The notes under the pieces were generated by a model, which saw nothing but the letters and a program-made list of their open reading frames with translations, did no database searches and was not told where the DNA came from. 64,000 bases of DNA from Echinostoma caproni (Eukaryota > Platyhelminthes > Trematoda > Plagiorchiida > Echinostomatidae): the NCBI GenBank assembly GCA_900618425.1, contig UZAN01039375.1:81489-145488 (forward strand). Reading direction: 5' to 3'. Shown piece after piece: positions 45,401-60,400 of the stretch (positions are counted from its first letter, which is position 1; every line of letters begins with the position of its first letter). Made by a program: the position numbers and the translations under genes.

Positions 45401-48400
45401 ACGGAAAATTGGTGTACAAGACTCGAACCAGGACTGTACAATCGCTTTTGTAAGGTTGAGAACAAATTTACGGCTTGGTGAAATGTGAGATGTTTCCCGG
45501 TTCTAACCTATGAGCGTTTGACAGACAGTGCAAGATTAAACTTTGGTCTACTCAAAGGACCACAATCGTCTCGGGCTAGCAACTAAGGTGAAAGGGAGAA
45601 CAAGTCAGGCTGGTTTGTTCTCACTGTGATTAGCACAGAACTAACTCCGGCGAGAAAATAAGACAAATTAGGTGAATCAAACGCAATCAAACGGAAAATG
45701 CTGGAAGGATTGAAATCATCAACAATGAATTGAAGGCGCTCATCTTTTAATGGAGTTAAAAGCGATATAAGAAATGCGTAAGTGTCACTTCTTCATTGTC
45801 ACACCAGAAAATATGGATGACTGCGAGTGTTTGGTTACAATTTTAAAAGTTGAATGTATAAGAAACCAATTTAGGTAGTGAATGTTTGGATCATCCCAGT
45901 TGGCTTATCACAGGCGCCAGGCAATTTTGATGAGGTTCCCGGTTAGAATCCCTTCAGGAACATAAAAGGTAGGCACTGCTGACGAAACCTAAACCGGAAG
46001 AAACACCTGTCCAGTGTCTTTCGTTGGTTATCGCAAACATTTCCATCGCATTTATAACAAATCAACTTCAGATGTTCCAAGGTATTTTTGTTGAACTGTT
46101 GGTAAGTTTGTTGACAACGATCAGGTAACTGATTGTTTGGGAAAGAAACAATCTTTCCAGAACAACGTACGAGAGGAGTACTTCTTCACGTGAATTTGTG
46201 AAGTGGAATCCATCATGATGCGGTCCCTTCTGTAAATGGAAAAATGTGACCATATCACGGATATCACGCGGTTTGTTTCATCTCTGATTAGAATTAAGGG
46301 CTTTATCTCAATAACGTTGTCACAAATGTCTCCCCCCCCCGGGATGTTTTGATCAATTTAAAGTTGCCTGATCACCTGATTCTGGTTCATGTAATGAACA
46401 GGGTTACTGCATGGGCGAAGATAATTCGAGGTATCGTTTGTGATCTAAGGGTGATTTTCTTTCATCAAAACTGCACTTCACACACAAACACACTCAGCAG
46501 TGAAAATGGTACAATCATCCTTTATCGTAGGATGATTTTCTGTCAATAAGCTTCTTCAGAATCGTAATGCCACGTAAACAGTATTTTCTTTTTTTCATCA
46601 ACTCACATGTTTCCTCAAGTTGAACACATTGGTAAGTGTTGGTATTAGTGATGCGTTGATCAAGATGCGTAAATCCGACTTAGTAATTTTCTTGTTATTC
46701 ATTTTAATATCTTCACAACCCGATTTACAAACTGAAAGATGAACACGAATAAAAGTGTGCTAAAATATTACAAATATTACCATCATCATCATCATCAACA
46801 TCATTGTCAACACCGTAAGCCGGAACAGCATCAGCCACAGTATGAGGGTTTTCTGATGTTCATCTTTAAAACAGATCATCTTCCCTTCATCGCTCCCGGA
46901 TGAGTGTTGGTTTTTAAGCTGAAGATAAGAGTAAAAGGTGACATACAAGCAAACGTTTTCTGATATTGAATTACGTATAGTAGTATTCAAGGCCTTTCAA
47001 ATGCAACTCGAGGGTCTATTTGTGAATAAAATTGAGTCCAATGTGATCATAGATTGGAAAAGACAGGTCCTCCAAAGGTTTGACTAGTCCAAACAGCAGT
47101 AAAAATGGTTATTTGCCTCAATCTGTTCTGTGCTGACTTTCTGATTTTCCACGAGAATGCATGCGATTGCAGTGAGGATGCAGATTGCGTTCCGTGATCA
47201 GTAAAGGCAAGCAAGACGTGACGGAATTTTAGCTTTTAGTTGAAAATCTTTTGTGAGGTAATTGATAAAGTATTCAGAACAACTTTGCGTAAGCACTTCA
47301 ACTTTATTGTGAATCGATTCAATCTTATGTGATTATTTCTGTTGATGACAAATTTATCCAGCATCAGGTTGATCATAGTATTGGATTTCTCCGTCTCATA
47401 AAAGGACTAGAAAGTAGACCGTCCCATGTGTTGTTTTTTTAATGAGGTGTCACTTATGATCTGCTCCAAATCAAATAATCAATAAAATGTAATTATTTTC
47501 AGTGTATTATTGCCCTAAAAACTGGTCACGAGCTCACTATGCAGTTCCGAGATAAAGACCAGATTATCAACTGAAGAAGTTTCAAATCAAACTATCGATC
47601 GAAATATCTTTGTTCATTTTAAATTCGAAAAATCAATCTTTTCAACAACAACGAGCACACTTGCAGGAAGAAATGCGCAACACTCTCGGCTAACAAAACA
47701 CTGACCTGATTATTTACATTTGCAAGCCTATTTTGTTCTTCGGAACAAAATGGTTTGGTGGCATTCGTAGTTATTCCATAAGGTTCTTCGAGAATGAAAA
47801 GGTAAGCCTTCGTCTCAGCGAAATCGGATCTTTTTTAATGCGAAGATGAAACTTCACCATTTGCGTATGCCGATGAAAAATGCAGCACAGCACCGATGCT
47901 ACAAAAAACCTGATGGCTGCTATAGGTTGACTCAATTGTTTCTTTTAGAAAGACCTTTAGTTTACCGGCAGGGGATGAGGGCTTCACTAGTAGCGTGTCG
48001 CTCACCAAATCACATCACCATTGCGATCTTCTGTGGAGTGTTGAATAGGGAACATTACTTTTATTCGAAAACCAACCGTGGGCTCCGCAAATACCGCTGC
48101 ATTCTGTTGAGCTGCTTGTACAAGAACGCTGAACGCACTTCATTGAGACAGCTAGTAAATGTTTCAGTAATCGTTCCTGTGTATATGATCTAGCTCTACA
48201 CGAACGGATACGGATATAAACTGTTGTTCCACTGTTTCAGTCGAATTTCAGTTTCAAATGCTTCTGTACTAAACCGCAATGTTGATTGAACCAGTTTTGG
48301 CTAAACTTGCCTTAAAATGAATAAAGAAAACTATTGAAATAAGCCAATAAAGAACGCTGTTTGATGGCAAGTAACGTTGCATAAATAATTGGAATCTCCC

Positions 48401-51400
48401 TCATCTGATGACTGCCTCAATCAATGTTAAAACTCTTTTAGCTCATGGAAAACATGGTCAGTACATTTGTTCCCTTTTTTTGTAAAACAATCACAAATTC
48501 CGCATTGCTTATGGATATACTAAGAATCTGAGAACACAGGATGTTAAAAATTTAGGAATTCCTCTAAAATTGTTGATTTTATGTGAAAAAAATGATTAAT
48601 AACACAAACACATCGGAAGACTCTAACAGCGTGTCTTCCCGCAAAATTGGCTGACTGTAGACTGGGAACCATCTTCGAGGCTTACTTGAAAACCTTTTTT
48701 CTTCCCTCTGGAACCGGTTCAGTTAACATGGAATCTTCTCTTGTTTGCTACAAAAATGATCTTTTTGTGCTTGAGAGCTCAATTACAAATAAGAAGCAAT
48801 GAACGTTCAATTTAACCAAAACATACGAAAACACAAATTTCAAAGCAGATGTCTCTCTCGTTGAAAGCTGGTGCTCGAAGCGACCTGTTACGCAAAAATC
48901 TCTTTTCACAAATTTGTCATTGTAGATGAATGAGGCATTGTTCCCGCAGCACTTTGTGAATGAAGGACGGACGTGAACAACTGGGTTTATTCAACAGAAG
49001 CTCAGATGAGCCTTCGATTATCGTACCATCATAGTGCTGGTTAAATAGACCATTTTATATTACTAGTCACACACAAGATACCACCGCTTAGCCAGTCTCT
49101 GGTTCTGCTGTTAGATTATCATCTTCTTGGGACCTCAATATTGGAAAGCATGTAACGTGAACCATTCCAATATTTAAAGAACTACTGGACGATGAACTGT
49201 GGGGAAATTTTCTACTGACATGAACACATTCGAGATTTCACAAACAATCGGTTTAGAGATGCCAGAAGCACATAACAACAAATGCCTCAAACAGAATCAT
49301 GTTTCATTCGTTGACACATCTCGAAGTGTGATCCCTGAAATATCAATTCGATAAATTGCCTTGGAATACTCAGGGACGCACATTTCGCTAGCACGTTTAA
49401 ATTATTTCTCCAAACACAAACTGAGCACCGATGTGGTTCACGTGCAAACTGAACAATCGGTCATTGAGCTGAATGAACGCTTCTGATTGACAGGTAATGG
49501 AAATGTACAGACGTTGATGACCGAGCAGCTGATGGTATCCGCCCAACTCCGATTAGTTTGTTTGATCCAACCGCTTCTACGTTGCACTAATTTCTCGGCT
49601 CTTGTTCACGTAAACCCTTCTATCGATGGTGGTCTTGTTCCCGAATATTTGTCAAATAAACGGAACTACAAGAGCTACTAAGAGTATTTTGTCTCCCATC
49701 ACCATGTTAAGCCTGGTTCACGGAAGAAAATAACCGCTAATTAGCTCTTTAAACAGTGAATGATCATTGAAATTGTTGGTGGTTTAGGCGCACATGTGTG
49801 AAGAACTTGTATCTCTTACACAAGGTCGCCTCCGACAACTGAGAGGCTTTATTAAGACCGTTTGTGTTATTTCGTGATTTTCTATAAATTAATCGGAGAT
49901 AGCATCAGGTTTGTGAATTGAGGAGCTTTAAACGAACACAAGGACAGCTCATTTCAGGCATAGTTTTGTCGCACGTTGGTTAGTCCAGAGATAATTTAAT
50001 CCAATGGTCGCACCCAATGATACCTTCTAGATGGTGAGGTCCAGAATACCTACCATGCAGTCATGGGGCTGATCTTCTCTTGTTTCCTGATCTTGGAGAT
50101 TTGTTTGCAATCTTTTCATCACCAGCCCAGGAAACGTTTTTCTTACTTTAATGAAACGTATGCAAACTAACCAACGAGCTCGGCGAACTATAGAAAATGA
50201 ATTCAGTCCACGTGACCTAAGACAATCGATTTTCAATACATTTTCAACCATGATACTGTACGTTACATGCTAGGTTTCTTTCAGTTAAAGAACAATATCA
50301 TCGCATTCCAATAATTTCACACTGAATAATCCAAATGGCCTAGATAATCTCAATAACATATCAAAGAAACAGATAATTTCAATTTATTTTCACAACGATT
50401 ATTACCGTTATAGTGCTGTTCAAAAGTGAGTTCACTGATGCTTGCCATGGGGTAATCAATATCAACCATTTTAAACTGGTGACTGGAAGGATATAGCAAA
50501 TAAACCACGAGCTTCTATTCAGAGCATCTATGATAGACAATAATCATTTGTGTAATTTTGGGATATCAACCTGGAGACTGGATGCATAGGCCTCAGACCC
50601 TCATAAATCACAAAAAGCTATTTCATCCCGTCAGTTTAAGGTGAAACAAAATCGACCTGGTGAACGTTATAACAGCCAACTGACCTTACACACCTATGAA
50701 ATGCCTTAGCTGTAAACATCCCAAAACTGACCTTGACGCGGAAGTTATTCTCTTGCACTCTAAAACAGTAAATGCATAAGAAAATGAAGCTCATTGTCAA
50801 ACCAAAAACGTGTTGCGTTTTTTGTACATAAGTATATAACTGTTATACACTGTTGAAAAAACAACAACGAACAAGCCTAGTTTCGGTGATTCCTAGACTT
50901 GCTAACACTTCGGTTGTTCATTTGAGCACATGACTATCCAGCCTAGTGACCAACATTTGCGCAGATTTCGGACCAAGCCAGACCCTATCAAGACGTCAGT
51001 TACTTGATGAACACTGGAGTTGCACTGTGAATTGCATGTGGGCAAATATAACGATGGCTTGAGGTCAATGACTGTTATTTCACTTCACAGTTATTTCCTT
51101 GTATACGATCATAGCATTCAGGATGAATATCAGCTGCTTGTTTATTGTACGGTTGTGTATAGCCCGCTGCAAAATGAAAAACTAAAGCCAGTAATAAAGG
51201 AATTCTAAACTCCTTTCATTACGTAACAGTCAACTGGCCAACTGGAACCGGTGTCAGCAGAACTAAGTGATCAAATTTTGAGGAATTCTTAGAAGTTGCT
51301 GTTAAAAATTAAGAACTGAACGCACAAAGACTATGCATGATAGACAGCAATAACATCCGTTCTCTTTTCACAAACATTCCAACTTATGGAACCGTGGAAC

Positions 51401-54400
51401 AAATATACGATTATATATATATATGTATCTTATACGTATATAATAAAACCGGGAGTACGCTGAGGTCAACCATACCCGTCTCTCCGATAACACAGATCGA
51501 TTCGTTAACATTTTGCGGTATCTACGGTTGAAACTGAGGTACGCACAGCTACCTTTCAGCGAGAATACAGCCACAGAGATGATAAGTCCCAGACGAACTA
51601 CATCTGTATTTTGCAAAAAGGTTTCATATTGTTTTCTTCCCCTGGTCACTCTTGTGTTTTCAACTCATGGACAAACTGCTGCAGTCCCTCTAGCTGTATG
51701 CTGCTTCCTGTTATCCTATGGGATTCGGTTAGTTGGTAGCAACAGCAGACAATTATCTGACCGAGTCGGCAAGCACTATCAGGGATTGCTGATTACTAAA
51801 ATGACTGGGGCCAACATTAGTTCAACCGTTATACAACCAATCCCATGGTGATTGTAGCAGCAGCATCCTCCCTCTATTTCATTCTCTGCTTTTGATCTCA
51901 GGGGACACATATTTTGTAAACGTCTGACACCAGACAGTGTGCCAAACAAATCATGGCATAATAATCTTTATAAAAGAAGTTCTATCGTTGGCTTGTGGGC
52001 TGAATATTGCCAGGTTGGCCAGACTAAGGCAGGTGAATTTTCTTGAGGACTCCATAACCGAGGCCTTTGGCCAGCCAAAGCCTGATCGCACGACGGCAGG
52101 GCGGTGTGCAAAACCGCAGTCCGTCGGGGGTCAGCGTTCAGTTCATCAGATCATACTCCCTTTGAACGGGGTCAAATGTCCAAGGTGCCCAATACACCTC
52201 GATACCTAATTGAGGCGGTGACCGCTACCATAACCGACAAGGTGTGGATGTGGTTCGTATGCTGCCTCTTGTTTGGTTTGGAATCAGAGATTTTGGCCAA
52301 CTACCTTAGGTGAATTATCAGTGGTCCACAAACCCGGTTATGACCTCCGATGTCGGCTCTTCGTCCTCTCACTTTGGTGGGAAAACACCTCTTCTATACA
52401 CTAAATACGCTGGCTTGGACGTGCATGTTTTTGTGGATTGTTGTAACCGTCAAAGTTTTGTGATTCTATCGGCTTCCAAGTACAAATAGACCTGCCGTAG
52501 CAGGGACCCTCAAACCACGAGAATCAATCAAAGAACAATAAATAAACCGTGGCGTATCCAGAATGTCCCCTGGAATCATATGACAATAATCCGGTTTTAT
52601 CTTGCTCAATGTCGTTGGAAAACAACCGAGTCAGTTCTTCTCGTGGGACAATTGAAGCAGGGATCCGAGTAAAGTTTGGGTTCATTGACACGTACCGCAC
52701 GTTCGTTAGAATTAATACGTTGCAGATCGTAGAACTTAGAAATTTGTAACAGAAAAGACAAACGAAACGCACCGAGTCACCTGTGAATTAGTTCGTCATT
52801 GGCCTAAACATTGTGAATCGAAGGTATTTGCGAGCGTGCATTCAATGTTCAATTTTCATATCCATCCCAATCCACTTCTAGATCAAGAAGAATGTGAGTA
52901 CATCTACCTTCGGCCCCACCCACTGATCATCCACTGGAATCCAAACAGTGTAACAGAAATCATTTAAAGAATATTTTTTTGTGAAATAAGCTACTAAGAA
53001 CTGCATCTATACTGATTTTACATTTGTTGTTGCGAAGCTTCTCAAAAGAGAAAACGGAAATAACTCAAGTAACTTCACTTCATAGAATAAAAACAAAACA
53101 AAACAATTCAGGTTGATCAATAGATATCAAATTATCTTTTGAATGAAAAAATAACTAACCTCATGGTTGCTGCTTAAAATTTTTATTGTGATTTTATATT
53201 TAGTTTCCATTCGAAGCTTAGGAGTTCGTATTTGATTGTCAACTGAGTGACACGAATGCTATGAGACATTGCCACCATTAGTTAACGTGCCAGGTATCAA
53301 TCTAAATGTTTGCACTTCAAGTTTATGATTCTTCCGGCATTGCGTAGGTTGAGGCTATACTCAAATGGATTTGCATTGCATTTGCTTCCTGTCCTCATAA
53401 AATCAAATAAGCTTAACTTGATCATGTATCATTTTCTTTCAAGGAATTCGTGCATTTTCTCACTCGAAATGTTTCCACTTTACTGAGGACTTCGGTAGTC
53501 ACTAGGGTTGAGATTAAGTTTAGAGAAAATTAGTTCATATAGATCCATCTCAGATCGGTTACAAGAACAAATGAAGTGAAAACGATGAATTGGTGTCCCT
53601 GGAGGCAACATATTAGAGTACGTTCTTGTGTGGTGAGATGTATGAGATTTGAGACATATTACGAATAAGGACATCTGGAGAAATTCCCGTGTACCGGATA
53701 CACTGAAGAAACATAAAGCAATGTGTTAAAGATTTCTTTGTTCCGAATTTCTTCGAGGTTTGGGACAACTGACGTACAATTGAATTCTTAATTACAAATG
53801 TGCATTTTGCATTTAAATAATTAAGCCATTTTGGGCAAATATTTATTCTCTTTCGGTCGATTTGAATTCAACAATACAGATGGTGCCGAAGGAGCAAGTA
53901 AGTGTGTTCTTCTTTGATGATCATATCTTTTACTTCTTGAATGTGGCATCTATATTTTCATCAAGGGGGGGTTCAGGTTTTCTCTTATAAATCCCGACCC
54001 TTATGACAATACAGTCATGAAAACAGTACATTTTAGAATTCGGCTTGTGTATCGCTATCGCTTGTTACGATGAATGAAACTTGCGAGTAAAATATAAGAT
54101 CAAACTAGACATTTGTGATGATTGAGTGATCAAACCATTACAATAAGATTAGTACAATCTAGTGGAATCGAACAGTCAAGATCTATTCATTTGTGACGGC
54201 GAGAGGGCAGTGGTGAGCGTTCAGCTTCTCATTAACTCATTTGGTCGGAAATGCACCCGTTATAACTGAATCCATCAAATCTATTCGCGTACGCATGAAA
54301 TTGCCTACTTTCTGTGAGGAAAGTTTGAGTGCTTGAATCAGTTTTCTTTTGTGCACATGATTGTGAATATATCAAGAGGAAGACAGTTACCTTCACCGAC

Positions 54401-57400
54401 GACTAAGGTTTCATTGGGGACGTTCAGTGGGCTCGTTGAGATACATGATTTATAGAAAATGGCTTCTGGGGATTTACTTAGAGTAAACCGGGTATTCTTT
54501 TTCCATCAAGTAGTTAAGCATTCAGTGGAGATGACCCACAGACCTCCGTGTATATCTTAGTGGATGAAGGTCTCTAATAAGCCCAGTTAGATACAACTTA
54601 AGAAACTGATATCATGGGTTATTTTCACACTATCAGATAAAAATCAGTGACCTCAATCCTTTCGGAAACCAGATAGATAGCAGTATTAAGAGTGTGTATT
54701 TTGTTTTTGCAGCGTTGTCTTGCTCAAAAATACTGATTCTTCCCAACGGAGGCTCTTCTATGGAGCGGAATCACGTGAATGATATCTTGAATTCCACACC
54801 ATTCATCAATAGGTTTTTTCACATGACTATCATCCAACTCTCTTTCGTGTAATTTGTAACTTTCTGGTGCACCTCAATGATGGCAGAAAATACATGCCCT
54901 GACTACAGTACAACGCAGCACCCTGCATTTGTAAAGACTTCAAACACGTGGAAACTATTCCCCCGGAATGGCTTCTCATTGCGTGTTTCTTCGATTTATC
55001 CATCTGTTTAGGTTTATTTGTATAAAGGCTTTTCTCACATTGTCAGCTTAAACGCGCCTCTTTATGTGCCAGTAAAAAAAGAGTAACAGATGCATTCCTG
55101 TTCAACATACTAACCATCTATGATGTGCTACTAATGCGAAATGTTGGTTCACGTTAAAACATCCCCCAAATCCGGTTTTCTATCTCAGAATATGCCCGAA
55201 ACTACAAAGTGCAAATAAACAAGTACCGGTTTACATCACAGCATCAATTGAATAAGCAAAATATTATTATATAATGCCATGGTGCACATATGCAGGCAGA
55301 TCAGTGTCCTAGATCAGTGGGCTTATAAATGAATCAGATCAAATATTAATCCAAGTGTTACAAACAAAACGGATTAGTGAGCAAGAGAGACAGTGAGCAG
55401 GATCGCTTGAGTTTGACTGACAAACTGGAAAGCAAGGAGGCCACTAGCAATCAGTACTTGATACCTTCAATGTCAGGTGATCGATCACCCTCAGATAACT
55501 GAATACGACATCAAGCAGGTCAAGCAAGGGACTAAACGTGTCATAAAGAAGATAGGATGCAATCACCGTCATGTTAATCTATTTACATCCAAAAAAATCT
55601 CACTTGAAAAACACATTTGGGCAAGCTTACGAGCAACACTATGATTTTTCAAGAAAAAAAAACGCACTATAAATGAATATTTTCGAAAATGCACTTTCAC
55701 CCCAAGCACCCACACAATGACAATCGTGCATTGAAGCGCGGGTTTTGAAAAGTTGTCACAAATAATAGTAGATGCACGTTATTATAAAGTTCCCGTTGTA
55801 TCAGTAAGAACGTCCAGTAGCAAGCCAAGCTGTTTTTGAAGGTGACTTCTTCCTTCGGTTAACATAATCACAAATAATGATCCGATAAATACAGAGTAAA
55901 TACACCGTTTCATATTATGCATACAATAATATAGTTGCGATGCGATTTGAATGTCTGTTGCAGAAAATATTCAGAATTGAACAAACTACCTCCTTTAAAA
56001 CGGTTTGCTTCCTTTCAATATTCTCATGAGAAACAAACAGCATGAAATTGATAACATGCAATTTTTTTCTGTCCAATTTCAGATGTGGAACGACGTGAGT
56101 ATTGTTTAGGAATCCGCCTCATGAATCTCCGCAATGGCTTCTGGTCTTCTCGTTTCAAAATAAGACGAATACATCCAAATGTCTATGTTTACCTGCTTAG
56201 CTAACCATAAGTTAATCTAATTCATATAACATGTATATGTTGTTACGCATTTCAGTCAGGAAACTGAACAGTGAGTCTTCTCCTCCGAATGATCGGTAGT
56301 CATTTTCGTGCAAAGTAGATGGACAACAAATAGCAAAACGTATTAGAGCGAATGGTTAAACGAGACTCTTTGTATAAAGCCTTCGTCACTTGATAGGTAG
56401 ATGTCAGGGTTAGTATTGTGCTGTTTGCTTTTGTTCACGCAACTATGGTGGTTCTCACTCATGTTGACGGCTTTAAGCTTTTTGATGCGAGAACATTCCT
56501 GGTTCGCATCCCCGCATTGGAGCAGAACTGGGAACAAATGACCTGTTTAAACTAGTACTAAATATTTGTTCGGTGTATTTGTTATGCATTTCACATGAAT
56601 TGCTATAGGACCCCCTGACACATTTGTTTTCAATTCCATATTAAAGGCCGAGAAATCTGCAATGCAGTATGCTGTTGATGAACTATTTGTCTAAATGATT
56701 TGAGTCTCAAATGTGCGTTCAAAAAGCTTTGCGATAGTAATACACGTATGTTGATTGAGGGTATAGTGCCAGACTGTACCTTTATGTTGTGTCACAAGCT
56801 TGTAAACGTGACAGTGATATGTTGTTTACGACCCATGTATGATTGAGTAGAAAATAATATGCTCAAGGTGTTTTGATGTTAAAGCATTTTCATGTATCGG
56901 AGCTTTTCTTACCAAAAATTATTTTCAGTTCGCATCAAAAGTAAGTTCACCGAGATGTCATTGTTCAATGAATATATTCTTCTGATCAACGGTGAAAGAA
57001 GACACAAACTTGCTCCGTTCAGAAAAAACACTTTCACTCATGGACGTGTTGCTGTAATCTATCTATTTTAGGACTGGAAGCAAAGAGTAAGCAAACAAGA
57101 TTATAACACTTTGGAAGTTCTTGGGAATATTTTGATAGCCTCCATATTTGGTGGTAAAGTCCTTACTATTCAATTATCACACACACTGCTTTAACTGTCA
57201 CTTTTGTTGAATGAAAAAGCTATGTAAATCCAATCACGGCCCCAGATGAGAGAGAAGAACAAATAGTGCCAATTAGAGATATCTGTAAGATAAAATTTCT
57301 AAATGATTGACTATCACCCAGACAAGTGTACTAGCAGTCACATAAAAATAAATAAACAATGTCTTTTTACTTCCTTTTTATTTATTGAATATACAAGTGT

Positions 57401-60400
57401 ACAGTCAACATATAGCAAGGGGGCCGCGGCCATACAAAGGCTGCCTGGGACAATGAGTGGTGTTGGAGCGATTCTGGCCCGGGATTACCAGGTAACAAGT
57501 TTTTCACCTCAGCCACTTGACCACCACCGGCCTAAGAGCAAATTATTTTAGCGAACATTTAGAAGTTAGTTTCTCTTGTGCAGAAGCACTTATACATATA
57601 TATATATCCGCGTGAGAGATGTGACCAATCGAATTCAGTAAACACTCAAACGACTGAAATATATCATGGGAAATATCATCTGTTCAATGACGCCTGCATT
57701 TCTCTACCACCATAATCTAGGATGACCCTGTTTTTATTAAACATGTCAGTTTTATACCATTTATATAAGTATTTTTATTTACAATCAATCTGCTACTCAT
57801 TTTACTACTTCAGAACAAGAACGAAGTGAGTGATCAGGAATTTTGGTAACCGTATTTCTTGTGGGTAGCCCACCTGTTCACTACTATTGACTGGTCCTAT
57901 AGATACAATCAACTGAGCGTCAGCGAACAAATATCAAAACATAAGGCACATGTCAAAATCGATTATCAGAATGTGCTTCCTTATCACCAAAAGTAAATTA
58001 TTCCAAATAACAGATTTCAACTATTAATAGTACATTCCTTTCGGCTAAGAAAAAGATTGAAGGCACTTAAAAAAGGCAACCGAGACCAATTCATCATCTT
58101 TTAGTATATTTTTTATTGCAACGATTGCGTGAAATCAACGAAACTGCAAATTTTAATTACATTAGGGAAACGACGTTTCTTGTTCCAAAATGCCAGAGTT
58201 AGTTGTAAATGAGACGATGTGTTTGGTCATGTCGGTTCGTGTCTATGGCTGATTTTTTTAGCCTTATTCTGATTTGGGACTCATTCATTCGGAAGAAAAA
58301 ATAAATTTAACTGTGACGATTTATTTGTGGATTCGTGTATCATCAAATAAGCCCATCCGGAAGGGAAATTAGGCTTCGATAAGAGGGACAACAGCTGATT
58401 GGCTTGGATTTTTATACAGGTACGGTCAGCTGGTAAGGAGTGAAAGTGTTTTGGTGTCAAAAACCGACATGGCGTCGACTGATTAGAGACAACTAAACAA
58501 CATAGCCATTTAATCTTTACATGTTTTCATTTCCCTGCTTTTTGGCAGTATTTGAAATAGTTTTATTGATAAAAATATTTAAGTATGTCATATAGAAGAA
58601 GGTATTTCAAGCAGTTATCATAAAAATGCACGCATGGTTAGTTTTACTAAATTGGAATCTAAAATGTACAATAATAGTCCACAGTAGGCACTTTTGTAGT
58701 AAAACCAATTTTCCCGCTACCTTTATCAAAAAGAGATCACATATTTGCACAGTGTAGTGTCATAAAGAACATTTAGGAAACGAAATTAATGTGTTACCTA
58801 AGGTCGAACAACTATGCAAGCAATTGTGCGATTCCGTATGAGGAAACTGTCGTTCACCGCAAACCAAGCAAATATGAAATTACCGATTACAGAGAAAAAC
58901 TAACGTGTTAATGTGTTTCTCTTGACGGAGACGGAGCCTGAAAGGGGCAGATTTGCAACGTTACGCATAATAAATTACAAGTTAAACGGACTGACGGTGA
59001 GCCAGTTAATCTAACTGAAAACCTCAGCAAAGAATGACTAATCCAGATAACTTTAATGACAAGAAAATAAGACAGAAGAGATTTATACGGTCTGTTCAAA
59101 TGAACTGTCAAATGTACTGCATGCTCAATATTCTGTTATACTTTGTAGCGGAAGCGTATGAGAGTAAGTTCTTTCATGGTTATTGTTATATGGTTCACTA
59201 TTTCAAAGTACGTTTAACGTTTCTGGTTATCCGAATAAAGAGTTGATCAAGTATTTGGTATTTGTTTTGTAAATGCCATTTCCGATCTCTAGATTTCATG
59301 CAAAGCCATTGCCCAATAGCTTTACTGATACTCACCAGATGTTTCTCCTAGCTAGACATTTTGACTTGGCGCAGTAGCTTTGGAAACTGTTTTTAGAGGT
59401 GTGTTGTTATGGTTTATATTGTGCAGTATCTGATCGCTTTTTATAGTTATTTTCACTGGAGAAAGATCAGTATGCGTTCGGAAATGTTGTGCGGTATATT
59501 ATTTGGAATCTCTATACCACCTAGCTATAAACAAAGCCATTTTCAATTTTTGTTCACCCAACCAGGATTTATTGAGGGTAAGTGAAAAATTAAAGCAAAC
59601 TACCTGAACTGCGTTCAATCTAGTAACAGTTTAACTGAAAAAAGTCGCCCTTCGGGACTTTGTTACCTTCAAAAGAGAAAGACGGTAAAGCGAGAATTTG
59701 TTGTGCTCGGTGTTTTGGGTAAAAGTGGAGAGTGTACGCATCGTATAACATAGTTGCTAAACATCACAAAAATATATTTCTCCAATAGGGTAAATTTAAG
59801 CTGATTATTTCCACATTTTAAGATGGAATAATTGTTGAATATATTCGTAATTTATTCTTTTTTATTTTTTTGCGGCGCAGAACTGAAGGAGAAAAGTACG
59901 TATTACGTGATACATGCCGTGTGAAAAAAGAACATGTTTATCATCGATAAAGAGAAAGAATAAAATTAAAATTGTTTGGAATACAAAATAAAAAATTATT
60001 ATTTATTCGCGTTATCGTTGTTCAAAGCTCTTTTCAATTAATGTGTTGTTTTATCTCTGTATTACTGTCTTCATTTTGCTGTATTGGTACCAAACGTTTT
60101 ACTTATAATGTTTAGTATATGAACGATTAGACAAAACGTTCCAGAGGCACACAACCGGTTTCGTGGTTCTTGCCGCTTCTCAAGAATGCGTATCGGGCAC
60201 CTGTTTTGTCTGATCATTCCCAAACGTTCACTTCCGACTCTAGCGTTAAGTTTTTTTGTGTTTAGCGCATAGGAACAACGACACTTGACACGAAATCATT
60301 GCAATGATTATTCGATGCTAGTTTATCTCAAAATCAACTTCCCAAGCTGCGAATGAGATTTCCGTTACCCAAAACCTTTGTACCTATGAATAATCGACTG

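Larger units (their letters stand above)
46632..50413 (+). other. Largest intronic stretch of gene B
   Basis: 3.8 kb with only one weak exon candidate (48442). A 115-codon plus ORF at 47846-48193 shows no family resemblance and no splice support. A 15-nt exon is expected here by the alternation rule. Confidence 0.6.

Noticed and set aside
45768..45782. 15-nt element before GTAAGT in gene B intron 2
   Set aside because: Phase 1 gives TAA and the acceptor lacks a pyrimidine tract.
46072..46101. 30-nt exon-like element with AG and GTAAGT in gene B
   Set aside because: In phase 1 it contains an in-frame TGA, and its acceptor is weak.
47243..47260. 18-nt exon candidate before GTAATT in gene B
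   Set aside because: The phase-1 frame has TGA and the donor is weak.
47846..48193. 115-codon plus-strand ORF
   Set aside because: No recognisable domain or splice support, inside the longest gene B intronic stretch.
52247..52261. 15-nt element before GTATGC at the position of a missing gene B partner
   Set aside because: Acceptor ACCGACAAG has no pyrimidine tract and the region is a G-rich repeat-like segment.
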